A stretch of DNA of 31,159 nucleotides. Origin: JBBAFS01 sp041655255 (lineage in GTDB: Bacteria; Spirochaetota; Spirochaetia; Sphaerochaetales; Sphaerochaetaceae). The stretch is taken from NCBI GenBank assembly GCA_041655255.1, contig JBBAFS010000011.1, positions 1-31,159 of the forward strand, read 5' to 3'. The notes beneath the pieces were generated by a model that worked only from the letters and a program-made list of their open reading frames with translations, was not told the origin of the DNA and ran no database searches. Of this stretch, positions 8,033 to 14,875 are shown in pieces (the stretch's first letter is position 1; every line of letters starts with the position of its first letter). A program made the position numbers and the translations under genes.

Positions 8033-8830
8033 TCACAATACTAATAATGATAATCCACTCGCTAATACGAGGGAACTAAGGTTACTTAACGCATTGACCA
8101 CATCGTTATCAATAAAGCGGATTCCACGCACTAATTCAAGTTTCTTCCCCTCTTTAAACTCCCACTCAGTGAGTTTTTGATTCTCCTCATCCCAATAGTG
8201 TCCTTGTAAGGTTGCTCCAAGATAACTATCTACAAAAGCCCCAGCGATACCACTAAGGGCAACAATGGATGCTAAAAAGAGCCACTGCATTGAAAAAGAA
8301 GGTGCAAAGTGGCTATACCAGCTCATAGCTATGAGAATTGAGCCAATCATTGAACTCATTGTCCCTAAAGGGGTAATCCCACCTGATGATCCTTTTTCTA
8401 CTTGTCTCAATGTCCTTATTGAGACGGGGGGTGTCTCACTTAGTAAGCCTGTTTCAGTGCCCCAAGTATCGGCTGTAGCTGTTGCTAAAGAGGCGCCAAA
8501 CATCACCAGTGAGGTTAACTCTCCACTGTAGCGATACAACAGAGCACTGATTACAGCAAAAACCCCATTAGCAGCCACTTGAGCCCAATCTCGTGGTCCC
8601 TCTTTTTTCTCTTTGGCTACGACATAGCGTGTACGAACCTTTCCTAAAAGTGTTGAACTTAAGAAGAAAAGGAGAAGTAAAAAATAACCACCGTATCCGA
8701 GGGACCAAAAAATTGTCGAACCAACAATAACAGATGCAATGCCGCCGCTGATGGTGAGCCACTTAAAGAAGAAGGATACTACAGCTAAAAGGAGGTTTAT
8801 TCCTACAATAACAATCAAAGTGATACTCAT
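8033..8830 (-). CDS. DUF92 / VTE6-like membrane protein (candidate prenyl-phosphate kinase)
   Basis: The 265-aa protein has about six membrane segments and the DUF92 (TIGR00297) signatures: ADTWGTETGLLS near residue 120, PVSIRTLRQVEKGSSGGITPLGT, FVDSYLGATLQGHYWD near 200, and DNDVVNALSN near 240. The characterised plant and cyanobacterial member VTE6 makes phytyl diphosphate from phytyl phosphate, so a CTP- or NTP-dependent prenyl-phosphate kinase role is possible here. The true substrate in a non-photosynthetic bacterium is unknown (perhaps farnesyl or geranylgeranyl phosphate). Its ATG overlaps the stop of the upstream VTE5-like gene by four bases (ATGA). That matches the two-step prenol to prenyl-P to prenyl-PP logic. 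Family assignment is firm, function is inferred. Confidence 0.85.
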   Translation of the reverse strand: MSITLIVIVGINLLLAVVSFFFKWLTISGGIASVIVGSTIFWSLGYGGYFLLLLFFLSSTLLGKVRTRYVVAKEKKEGPRDWAQVAANGVFAVISALLYRYSGELTSLVMFGASLATATADTWGTETGLLSETPPVSIRTLRQVEKGSSGGITPLGTMSSMIGSILIAMSWYSHFAPSFSMQWLFLASIVALSGIAGAFVDSYLGATLQGHYWDEENQKLTEWEFKEGKKLELVRGIRFIDNDVVNALSNLSSLVLASGLSLLVL

Positions 8831-9495
8831 ACGACTCCTAAGAGGAGAGAAGATGTGATTGCCACTACCAGTGGAACGGTGACATTGTCTAAGCCGTGAG
8901 GAGTAAAAGCTTCAGTCAGTGCAGCAATCAGTGCAATAAAGATTATCTTACTCACTCCCATAACACTTTTAGCATCAGCAAGGCGATATACTAAAGAGAT
9001 GAAAAGTATGACTACAGTTGAGATGACAAACATTGTGATAAAACCAACTACACTCTTCCCTAAACCAAATGATCTACTTTTGTATCGTTGTCCAACGACA
9101 GCTGCAAAACCATCTCCATAGCCCATAACAAACACTCCCATGCCACATGCCCATATAGGGAGGGCGTTGGTATACCCTAAAAGAGTAAGGAGGGTGAGTG
9201 ATAATGGGTAATAGACTAATCCCCATCGATGTTTTGAATCTGCTAATCCCATGAGTTTGTCGATGCCAAAATATACAATAGCGCTATTGATAAGGGTAAA
9301 TAAGAGAGGCCCACATAAGGCAAAACCCAGTGAGTCGATAAAGAGGATAAGAATACACCACCAGTGAGAAACTCCGATATGGACAAACTTACGAATTGAG
9401 CTCTCATTTATGAGATGTAATTGGACAAGGGTATATCCAAAAACAAAGACAATTCCAATGAGAGCAAAAGAGAGGAAGATACCTAGGCTGTCCAT
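8827..9495 (-). CDS. VTE5/dolichol-kinase-like membrane protein (candidate prenol kinase)
   Basis: A 222-aa protein with about six membrane segments of the SEC59/VTE5/CdsA-like cytidylyltransferase superfamily. Recognisable are IRKFVHIGVSHWW near residue 35, the nucleotide-binding GDGFAAVVGQRY near 126 followed by FGLGKSVVGF, and EAFTPHGLDNVTVPL near the C-terminus. These are the landmarks of phytol/dolichol kinases rather than of CdsA. Automatic annotation often calls such genes phosphatidate cytidylyltransferase. The likely reaction is CTP-dependent phosphorylation of a free polyprenol. It leads an operon with the DUF92 and glycerate kinase genes. No Shine-Dalgarno sequence precedes its ATG, and a good promoter sits so close that the mRNA is predicted to be leaderless. 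Confidence 0.82.
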   Translation of the reverse strand: MDSLGIFLSFALIGIVFVFGYTLVQLHLINESSIRKFVHIGVSHWWCILILFIDSLGFALCGPLLFTLINSAIVYFGIDKLMGLADSKHRWGLVYYPLSLTLLTLLGYTNALPIWACGMGVFVMGYGDGFAAVVGQRYKSRSFGLGKSVVGFITMFVISTVVILFISLVYRLADAKSVMGVSKIIFIALIAALTEAFTPHGLDNVTVPLVVAITSSLLLGVV

Positions 9496-9501
9496 TCGAT
9501 A

Positions 9502-9530
9502 AATATAGGGGATTCGATGGCAACATGCAA
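9502..9530 (-). promoter_or_regulatory. Promoter of the prenol kinase-glxK operon, predicted leaderless
   Basis: Minus strand: TTGCAT (9525-9530), 17-bp spacer, TATATT (9502-9507), then only six bases before the ATG at 9495. A transcription start seven bases after the -10 would fall on the A of the start codon. Absence of any SD-like sequence before this ATG agrees. Confidence 0.55.
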
Positions 9531-9689
9531 GATATTGACAGGGCTGAACGTACCGTGATACTGTGATGATGCTTTCGTTTTTGAGTCGCTGCTGGTTCTT
9601 TTAATCCGGTTTTTTTCGGTTCATTTTTTCGTATTGATGGTTGGTTAAATTAATTCAAGCATGCTGCCAAATGAAGCAATATTATGAGA

Positions 9690-9710
9690 CAGAGACAATC
9701 TCTGTAAAGG
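9690..9710 (+). promoter_or_regulatory. Hairpin beside the RBS of the RRM protein gene
   Basis: A 6-bp stem CAGAGA/TCTCTG with a CAA loop (9690-9704) sits one base upstream of the ribosome-binding AAAGG (9706-9710), which is seven bases from the ATG. A TATTAT box at 9680-9685 would start the transcript at or just inside the hairpin. It could stabilise the 5' end or tune translation; this is inference. Confidence 0.4.
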
Positions 9711-9717
9711 ATGCTTT

Positions 9718-9993
9718 ATGGCAAAAAAAATCTATGTTGGCAACATGAGTTATGCCACTACCGAAGAAGAACTTCGGGGTTTGTTCGCTCAGTACGGTAC
9801 AGTACTTAGCGCTAACATCATCATTGACCGAGAAACTCACAGGCCAAAAGGATTTGGTTTTGTTGAGATGGATGACGATGCTGCTGCAGAGGCTGCAATC
9901 TCCCAACTCGACGGAAAAGAATTCGGCGGTCGTAATCTTCGTGTAAATGAAGCGATTGCGAAACCTCGCCCTACAAGAAGTTATCGTGACTAA
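9718..9993 (+). CDS. Single-RRM RNA-binding protein
   Basis: A 91-aa protein made almost entirely of one RNA recognition motif. RNP2 is IYVGNM (residues 5-10) and RNP1 is KGFGFVEM (44-51), with the aromatic residues that stack on RNA bases in place. A short Arg/Pro tail (AKPRPTRSYRD) follows. Such stand-alone RRM proteins occur in cyanobacteria, spirochaetes and several other phyla and bind single-stranded RNA. Some are cold-induced, but targets are generally unknown. The gene is monocistronic: a 220-bp upstream gap and a strong terminator bracket it. The RBS AAAGG supports the start, and a hairpin lies immediately before it. Confidence 0.95.
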   Translation: MAKKIYVGNMSYATTEEELRGLFAQYGTVLSANIIIDRETHRPKGFGFVEMDDDAAAEAAISQLDGKEFGGRNLRVNEAIAKPRPTRSYRD

Positions 9994-10012
9994 TTGAGTT
10001 AGAACTCAACAC

Positions 10013-10040
10013 AACCACCCTCCTGCAGGGTGGTTTTTTT
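10013..10040 (+). terminator. Rho-independent terminator of the RRM protein gene
   Basis: AACCACCCT pairs perfectly with AGGGTGGTT (9 bp) around a CCTGC loop, ending in a run of seven T. It begins about 20 bp after the stop codon and reaches the last base of the convergent DUF2207 gene. A second, weaker inverted repeat TTGAGTT-AG-AACTCAA lies just before it at 9994-10009. Confidence 0.95.
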
Positions 10041-11911
10041 CACCACGCTCCTCCGCCTCCCCCTCCAAAGCCCCCTCCGCTGAAGCCTCCTCCACCAAAA
10101 GAGGATCCTCCAAAACGACTAGAGGGAGAACTTTTAGGTTGAATCTTTACCGTAGAGCCAACTGAAGAGCCTAATCGGGTAACAAAGGAGTGGATAATCA
10201 TCGCATTCACTAGATCATTTGTTCCTATGTACCACTGTGGTTTTTCAATTGTGATTGAACTGAATTTTTTGGCCCACTTGTGCTCTATATTCAACGCAAT
10301 GGCATACGAAAGTGTTTGATAATAAAATAGAGGATTATCTTCAATCATCACTTTCAGCTGATCAATCTCAACACGCTCAATAAAATCTTTTAATCCTAAA
10401 ATCTGCTCTAATATAGTATGAGCGTATGCGCTTCTTTTATTGGTGATAGCACTTAAAAAACTGATACTTACATGGGAGATCATCAGTACTACAATTGAGT
10501 AGATAAGAAGATCTATGTCACTACGAAATTCTAAACCGAGTCCTACAAGCAAAGTAGAGCCTACAGCCGCAATGGCAATGACACCTAAAAAGATAAAAAA
10601 CGATTTCACTCTTTGTTTAAGATGTGCTGCTTTTTCCCACGACCACCACAGCCCCACCATGGGTAGAGCTACAATAAAAGAGAGGAACCAAAAAATAACA
10701 GTTTCGGCTCCTGGGTAATTTATGGTATTCACAAGTGAAAACAACGCTGCATTGAGAGCTAAGAGCAACAGTGAAAGAGCTGCCTTTTTTTGAGAAACAG
10801 AATCTTTAAGAGCCCTTTCTCCTTTGTAGTATTTCTTTAATGCCCCTTTGAGTTTTTGAAACGAGGGAGCAAAGCTTTTTTCAAGTTCTTTAAGAGTAAC
10901 GACTCCACCGCGAGATGAGGCAAAAAAGTCATCATACATCCTCTTTTCATGAGAGAGAGGATGTGTAGGATCTTTTCCTCTTACAAAGGAGAACCCCTTT
11001 TTATCTTCGACAATGGTGAGAGAACCTTTATCGGCCCAATAAAAGATCATAGCGGTAATATCATGCGCATCTAAAGAGCCATCAATGACGTACCCAACAT
11101 CTAAAGGGGTCATCCCCTTAGGTGGAACAAACTGTGGCACAACAATAAGATCGTCATCTTTTCCATAACGTCGCCAGAGATAAAAGGCGAGAGCAATTGT
11201 TCCCATACAGATAAGCAGTGCAGGAATACCTAAAGCTCTTTGATAATCAAAACGCTTTTCAAAATATCCCTCTTTGAGAATAAGAGCGATAGTAAGTGCT
11301 TCACCTGGAAGGAAATTTGAACCTTCCCCCTTTAAGGTAAGAGAACTCTCATCATACACCCACCTCACATCTTGGTTGGAGGTACTTCCCCACTGACCTC
11401 GAAAAAGTGAGAGCTGTGTTTCATCAATTGAGAAAGGGAGATGAATAGTAAAACTGACATGCCTAAGTGGAACTTCCCACATCTCTCCTACTATATTGAA
11501 ATAGATCTCATCATAGCCAATGTGAGAATCTTCTCCAAAGTCGTAGTTATAGGAGAGAGTGTATCTCTTCTCTCCTCGAACAAGGGTGTCACTACGCCCT
11601 AGTTGTAAGATAGTGTAATCACCTTGGTGGTTTATTGAGAGATTCTCGTTGGAGCGCACATGGGTAATTCGAGCATAGATGGCATCAACTAAAGGGTCTT
11701 CAAAGCGGTATATTCTCGGAAGAACTCTATATAACCCATGTCGAGGGGAATCAAAGTTGAGGGTGAAGTCCTCTTTAATCTGATACACCCCTTTTGGTGT
11801 TATTGTGATATCGCTATGAAAGTCGATTATTGAGTAATCAGCTCCCAATAAAGCGAACATACCACATAATAAGATCACCACAATACAGGTAAGGCGCGTT
11901 ACTTTTGTCAT
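10040..11911 (-). CDS. DUF2207 family membrane protein
   Basis: A 623-aa protein of the DUF2207 (YciQ-like) family, function unknown. It begins with a cleavable or anchoring signal segment (residues 8-25). An extracytoplasmic beta-rich domain opening YSIIDFHSDITITPKGVYQI runs to about 220, followed by a membrane segment near 228-246 (IPALLICMGTIALAFYLWRR). The typical VPPKGMTPLDVGYVIDG motif comes next, then four further membrane segments (about 372-500). It ends in a cytosolic or periplasmic region with a glycine-rich tail finishing GGGGGGAW. That tail is a family trait. The ATG overlaps the lemA stop by one base (TAATG), indicating coupled translation. LemA-DUF2207 pairs are widespread and thought to act together in the envelope. 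Confidence 0.9.
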   Translation of the reverse strand: MTKVTRLTCIVVILLCGMFALLGADYSIIDFHSDITITPKGVYQIKEDFTLNFDSPRHGLYRVLPRIYRFEDPLVDAIYARITHVRSNENLSINHQGDYTILQLGRSDTLVRGEKRYTLSYNYDFGEDSHIGYDEIYFNIVGEMWEVPLRHVSFTIHLPFSIDETQLSLFRGQWGSTSNQDVRWVYDESSLTLKGEGSNFLPGEALTIALILKEGYFEKRFDYQRALGIPALLICMGTIALAFYLWRRYGKDDDLIVVPQFVPPKGMTPLDVGYVIDGSLDAHDITAMIFYWADKGSLTIVEDKKGFSFVRGKDPTHPLSHEKRMYDDFFASSRGGVVTLKELEKSFAPSFQKLKGALKKYYKGERALKDSVSQKKAALSLLLLALNAALFSLVNTINYPGAETVIFWFLSFIVALPMVGLWWSWEKAAHLKQRVKSFFIFLGVIAIAAVGSTLLVGLGLEFRSDIDLLIYSIVVLMISHVSISFLSAITNKRSAYAHTILEQILGLKDFIERVEIDQLKVMIEDNPLFYYQTLSYAIALNIEHKWAKKFSSITIEKPQWYIGTNDLVNAMIIHSFVTRLGSSVGSTVKIQPKSSPSSRFGGSSFGGGGFSGGGFGGGGGGAW

Positions 11912-12459
11912 TAAAACTTCACATCTACCCGTTCTCGCTCTTGTTCTTCAACAGTGAGATAAGGAGATTTTGTAAAAGAGGCAATCTTAGCAATAAAAGA
12001 ACTCGGAATTGTCTCTACCATCGTATTCATCTCTTTGACCACAGCATTATAATATTTACGTACTTGAAGTAACTCTTCTTCAATTCTCTGTAATTGCTGT
12101 TGTAAATCTAAAAATCCCTGATTCGCCTTAAGTTCAGGATAACTCTCACTGAGGGCAAATAGCGATTTCAATGTTGAAGAGAAAGCTTGGGAGGCTTCAT
12201 CTTTTTCACTCAGGGTTGTAGCTCCCATAGCAGCATTACGAGCTTCAATAACAGCTGTGAGAGTCTTTTTCTCGTGTTGAGCATACCCTTTGACAGTCTC
12301 TACAATATTCGGAATGAGGTCATACCGCTTTTTGAGATGGGCATCAATCGCTGCTGCCGATTCTTCACTTTTATTTCTTAAGCGGATCAGTTTATTGTAG
12401 GTGCTAACACCATACCCAACAAGTAAAACGACAACGACAACAATGATAATGATGGTCAT
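11911..12459 (-). CDS. lemA: LemA family protein
   Basis: LemA proteins have one N-terminal membrane segment (here residues 2-20, rich in Ile and Val) and a long helical, coiled-coil-like domain. The family core is clear: YNKLIRLRNKSEESAAAIDAHLKKRYDLIPNIVETVKGYAQHEK, then VIEARNAA and ARKYYNAVVKEMNTMVETIPSS-type segments (here VRKYYNAVVKEMN). The 182-aa length is standard. Biochemical function is unknown; partners are usually DUF2207 or TPM-domain membrane proteins, and a DUF2207 gene follows here. A strong SD (AGGAGAGAGGAG) precedes the ATG. The gene is divergent from argR. Confidence 0.95.
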   Translation of the reverse strand: MTIIIIVVVVVLLVGYGVSTYNKLIRLRNKSEESAAAIDAHLKKRYDLIPNIVETVKGYAQHEKKTLTAVIEARNAAMGATTLSEKDEASQAFSSTLKSLFALSESYPELKANQGFLDLQQQLQRIEEELLQVRKYYNAVVKEMNTMVETIPSSFIAKIASFTKSPYLTVEEQERERVDVKF

Positions 12460-12533
12460 ATCTCCTCTCTCCTTTTATACTCACTTTGGTAGTATCATAA
12501 ATCTTTGCACCCAAGAGGTCTATGAAAAGTTGC

Positions 12534-12568
12534 TTGAGTTTCTTCGAAAGCTGCTGTATATTCATACA
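12534..12568 (+). promoter_or_regulatory. argR promoter with overlapping palindrome
   Basis: TTGAGT (12534-12539) and TATATT (12557-12562) are 17 bp apart and 32-60 bp before the argR start codon. The inverted repeat TGTAT-ATTC-ATACA (12555-12568) covers the -10. Its AT-rich form and place fit an ARG-box-like autoregulatory operator, but it is only a partial match to the E. coli or Bacillus consensus. Confidence 0.5.
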
Positions 12569-12600
12569 AGTTAAAAGAATATATATGCAATGGAGCGATT

Positions 12601-13071
12601 ATGAAGTCACGACATAATAGATTAGCAGTGGTAAAAAATCTTATTAAAAACAATCGAATTGATAACCAAGATGCCCTTTTAGAGTTATTAGCCAAAGAGG
12701 GATTCTCTGTTACCCAAGCTACGCTCTCTCGTGATCTCAAAATGTTAAAGGTAGGAAAAATCTCTGATGGCTGGTCAGGTTACTATTACGCTCTTCCTGA
12801 ACACGACCTCATTAGCGAATCTGAAAAAAGCTATATCCAAGATGTAAGGCGAGGAGTCATCTCCATTGAGTTTAGCCACAACTTTGGTGTCATTAAAACT
12901 CGCAGTGGTCATGCAAATAGTGTTGCTTTAGCACTCGATGTGTTAGCCCTCCCTGAGATTCTTGGAACCCTTGCTGGTGATGATACTATTTTTGTTATCC
13001 TTCGAGAGGGGATGACCAAAGAAGATCTCTTAGAGAGCTTTAAAGTCCGCATTCCCGAAATTGAAGCGTAA
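12601..13071 (+). CDS. argR: Arginine repressor ArgR
   Basis: ArgR is the hexameric, arginine-sensing regulator of arginine synthesis and catabolism. The N-terminal winged helix (residues 1-68) contains QATLSRDLKMLKVGK, the recognition helix with the conserved Ser-Arg. The C-terminal domain (about 80-156) carries the oligomerisation and arginine-binding motif GTLAGDDTIFVIL. The 156-aa length is typical. GGAG precedes the ATG by five bases. No arginine genes are in the window, so the targets lie elsewhere; self-regulation is suggested by a palindrome over its own -10 box. The gene is 70 bp upstream of pgi, which has its own promoter, so the two need not be co-transcribed. Confidence 0.95.
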   Translation: MKSRHNRLAVVKNLIKNNRIDNQDALLELLAKEGFSVTQATLSRDLKMLKVGKISDGWSGYYYALPEHDLISESEKSYIQDVRRGVISIEFSHNFGVIKTRSGHANSVALALDVLALPEILGTLAGDDTIFVILREGMTKEDLLESFKVRIPEIEA

Positions 13072-13081
13072 AGACCAACAT

Positions 13082-13110
13082 TTGCATTCTCATTTCACTT
13101 ACAGTACATT
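13082..13110 (+). promoter_or_regulatory. Candidate pgi promoter
   Basis: TTGCAT (13082-13087) and TACATT (13105-13110) are exactly 17 bp apart, giving a transcript start near 13117 and a leader of about 25 nt that contains the strong RBS AAAAGGAG. The TTGCAT box is identical to that of the prenol kinase operon. Confidence 0.45.
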
Positions 13111-13141
13111 ACTACAAGACTACACCTAAAAGGAGTCTTTT

Positions 13142-14716
13142 ATGACATACCGTAATTTGGATGCTACAACAGCTTTCTCACAATTAATAACACTCGAAGC
13201 TCTTGATGTCTCAAAGGCCTTAACTAAAGAGCGTATTGAACAGGCCCTCATTGACGCTGGCTCTTCAGTGACATATAGCTGGGCTGCTATGCCAGTTGAT
13301 GAGTCACACATCGAAGTGTTACAAGCGCTTAGTGATGAACAACAACTTATTCAAAAGTATCATCGCCTTCTCAGTGGTGAGATTATGAACACAAGTGAAA
13401 ACCGACAAGTTCTTCATCACCTGTGTCGAGGAAGAGTGCTTGGAGAGAGTCAACAAGTGAGTGTTGATCAAGAGGAAAAAGGGGCGTTTTACCAACAGCA
13501 GCTCCATCTTATTCAGCAGTTCAGTGATGATGTCCGCTCTCAAAGTATAGTTGGATCAACTGGTAAGGCATTCACCTCCGTTGTCCAAATTGGTATTGGT
13601 GGAAGTGACTTAGGTCCTCGTGCACTGTATCTGGCTTTACGAGGTTGGGCTGAAGGAAATAATATCGATCAACTCGATGCTCACTTTATCTCAAATGTCG
13701 ATCCCGATGATCCTTTTGATATCATCGATCAAGTAGATTTAGAGACTACTCTCTTTATTTTAGTGACTAAAAGTGGCACCACTCAAGAAACTCTTACAAA
13801 CTACAGCGTGGCCAAACAAGCGATGGAAGCAGCCTCTTTAGATCCTTCTAAGCACATGGTCGTTGTGACAAGTAAACAATCCCCTTTAGCTACAAGTACC
13901 GACTTTTTACGCTCTTTTTATATTGATGATTATATTGGTGGAAGATACTCTGCCACCAGTGCTGTAGGTGCTGTGGTTCTCTCACTTGCCTACGGTTTTA
14001 CGACATTTGAGGAACTTTTAAGTGGAGCTCACCAAAGTGATGTTGCCGCTTTAGAACCCGACATACGAAAAAATGCCCCCCTGTTTGATGCTTTAGTGGG
14101 AGTCTATTTACGAAATGTCTTACACCTTCCTACCACAGCTGTACTTCCTTACTCACACGCTTTAAGTCGCTTTGCAGCCCATTTACAGCAATTAGATATG
14201 GAGAGTAATGGAAAACGGGTAAATAGAGATCAAGAGGTGATTAGCTACCAAACTGGTCCCATTATCTTTGGAGAACCTGGAACAAACGGTCAACACTCTT
14301 TTTACCAACTTCTTCACCAAGGTACCGATACAATTCCACTTCAGTTTATCGGATTTACCAACTCTCAAAGAAAAAGAGATATCACAACAGATAACTCAAC
14401 AAGCCAAGAGAAATTGATTGCTAACCTTGTTGCACAAATTGTCGCTTTTGCCCGCGGTAAAGATGACAAAGAGCCTAACAAGCAATTTCCTGGAAACCGA
14501 TACTCCTCACTTCTTTTTGCACAAGAACTCACCCCTAGTGTTCTCGGAACACTCTTAGCTCATTATGAGAACAAAGTGATGTTTCAAGGATTTATCTGGA
14601 ATATTAATAGCTTTGATCAAGAGGGAGTTCAATTAGGAAAACTCTTAGCCGACGCCGTATTAAAAGGAGCTCAAGGCGACGAAGTTCTTCAAGCTTTCCA
14701 TACCCTTCTCACCTAA
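13142..14716 (+). CDS. pgi: Glucose-6-phosphate isomerase
   Basis: Pgi interconverts glucose 6-phosphate and fructose 6-phosphate in the cytosol. The 524-aa protein has the family blocks in order: QIGIGGSDLGPRALY near residue 147, FILVTKSGTTQETLTNY (phosphate binding), GGRYSATSAVG near 265, GEPGTNGQHSFYQLLHQG near 380 (catalytic His region), and the C-terminal NINSFDQEGVQLGK near 480. The length is typical of bacterial/eukaryotic-type Pgi (~530-550). AAAAGGAG seven bases upstream supports the ATG. With Pfk encoded on the opposite strand 335 bp away, two consecutive steps of glycolysis are brought together but not co-transcribed. The gene ends about 5 bp before the poly-T side of a terminator that works on the other strand, and no T-tailed plus-strand terminator is seen. 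Confidence 0.97.
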   Translation: MTYRNLDATTAFSQLITLEALDVSKALTKERIEQALIDAGSSVTYSWAAMPVDESHIEVLQALSDEQQLIQKYHRLLSGEIMNTSENRQVLHHLCRGRVLGESQQVSVDQEEKGAFYQQQLHLIQQFSDDVRSQSIVGSTGKAFTSVVQIGIGGSDLGPRALYLALRGWAEGNNIDQLDAHFISNVDPDDPFDIIDQVDLETTLFILVTKSGTTQETLTNYSVAKQAMEAASLDPSKHMVVVTSKQSPLATSTDFLRSFYIDDYIGGRYSATSAVGAVVLSLAYGFTTFEELLSGAHQSDVAALEPDIRKNAPLFDALVGVYLRNVLHLPTTAVLPYSHALSRFAAHLQQLDMESNGKRVNRDQEVISYQTGPIIFGEPGTNGQHSFYQLLHQGTDTIPLQFIGFTNSQRKRDITTDNSTSQEKLIANLVAQIVAFARGKDDKEPNKQFPGNRYSSLLFAQELTPSVLGTLLAHYENKVMFQGFIWNINSFDQEGVQLGKLLADAVLKGAQGDEVLQAFHTLLT

Positions 14717-14721
14717 AAAGC

Positions 14722-14764
14722 AAAAAAAGACCCCCCTAGGGAAAAGGAGGTTAAACCTAGGGGG
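14722..14764 (-). terminator. Rho-independent terminator with a CCTCC-bearing loop
   Basis: CCCCCTAGG (14732-14740) pairs with CCTAGGGGG (14756-14764) over 9 bp around a 15-base loop. Only on the minus strand is the stem followed by a T-run (GTC then seven T). It therefore ends the candidate sRNA or a long pfk transcript, not pgi, although it lies just after the pgi stop. Confidence 0.85.
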
Positions 14765-14840
14765 ACAAAAAGGAGGTTATGAAAAGTTGTATAGGTGAAT
14801 TTAATGCAGTCGGAAGCTTAAGTAGCACCTAAATCCTTTC
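14722..14840 (-). ncRNA. Candidate small RNA with two anti-Shine-Dalgarno motifs
   Basis: The minus strand here has a promoter (14847-14875) and, about 120 bases on, a perfect intrinsic terminator (14722-14764), with no ORF of note between. The predicted RNA starts GAAAGGATTTAGG. It has a closing stem TAGGTG/CACCTA (14826-14831 with 14792-14797), then a single-stranded linker carrying TAACCTCCTTTTTG (14766-14779). The terminator hairpin's loop repeats almost the same motif, TTTAACCTCCTTTTC (14741-14755). CCTCCTTTT is complementary to AAAAGGAGG ribosome-binding sites. Two exposed copies, one in the terminator loop, recall the C-rich-motif sRNAs of Firmicutes. The alternative is a long 3' UTR of pfk. 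It belongs to no family I recognise. Confidence 0.5.
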
Positions 14841-14875
14841 GATGAAAATGTATCGAAAAACAAACAATAAAGCAA
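14837..14875 (-). promoter_or_regulatory. Candidate sRNA promoter with an operator-like inverted repeat
   Basis: Minus strand: TTGCTT (14870-14875), 17-bp spacer, TACATT (14847-14852). The same -10 hexamer occurs before pgi. A perfect 7-bp inverted repeat TTTCGAT-N8-ATCGAAA (14837-14843, 14852-14858) brackets the -10, as a repressor operator would. Confidence 0.4.

Noticed and set aside
8827..9495. Phosphatidate cytidylyltransferase (CdsA) for the 222-aa membrane protein.
   Set aside because: It is shorter than CdsA and carries the RKFVH and GLDNVTVPL landmarks of dolichol/phytol kinases. Its overlap with a DUF92 gene also favours the VTE5-type role.
14732..14764. The CCCCCTAGG...CCTAGGGGG hairpin as the terminator of pgi.
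   Set aside because: On the plus strand it is followed by ACAAAAAGG rather than T. The seven-T run lies on the minus-strand side.
14779..14832. A 17-codon plus-strand ORF starting at an ATG right after AAAAAGGAGGTT, which looks like a leader peptide with a perfect ribosome-binding site.
   Set aside because: The gap from GGAGG to ATG is only two bases, too short for normal initiation. There is no downstream gene on that strand to control, and the AGGAGG copies are explained better as the reverse complement of the CCTCC motifs in the minus-strand RNA.
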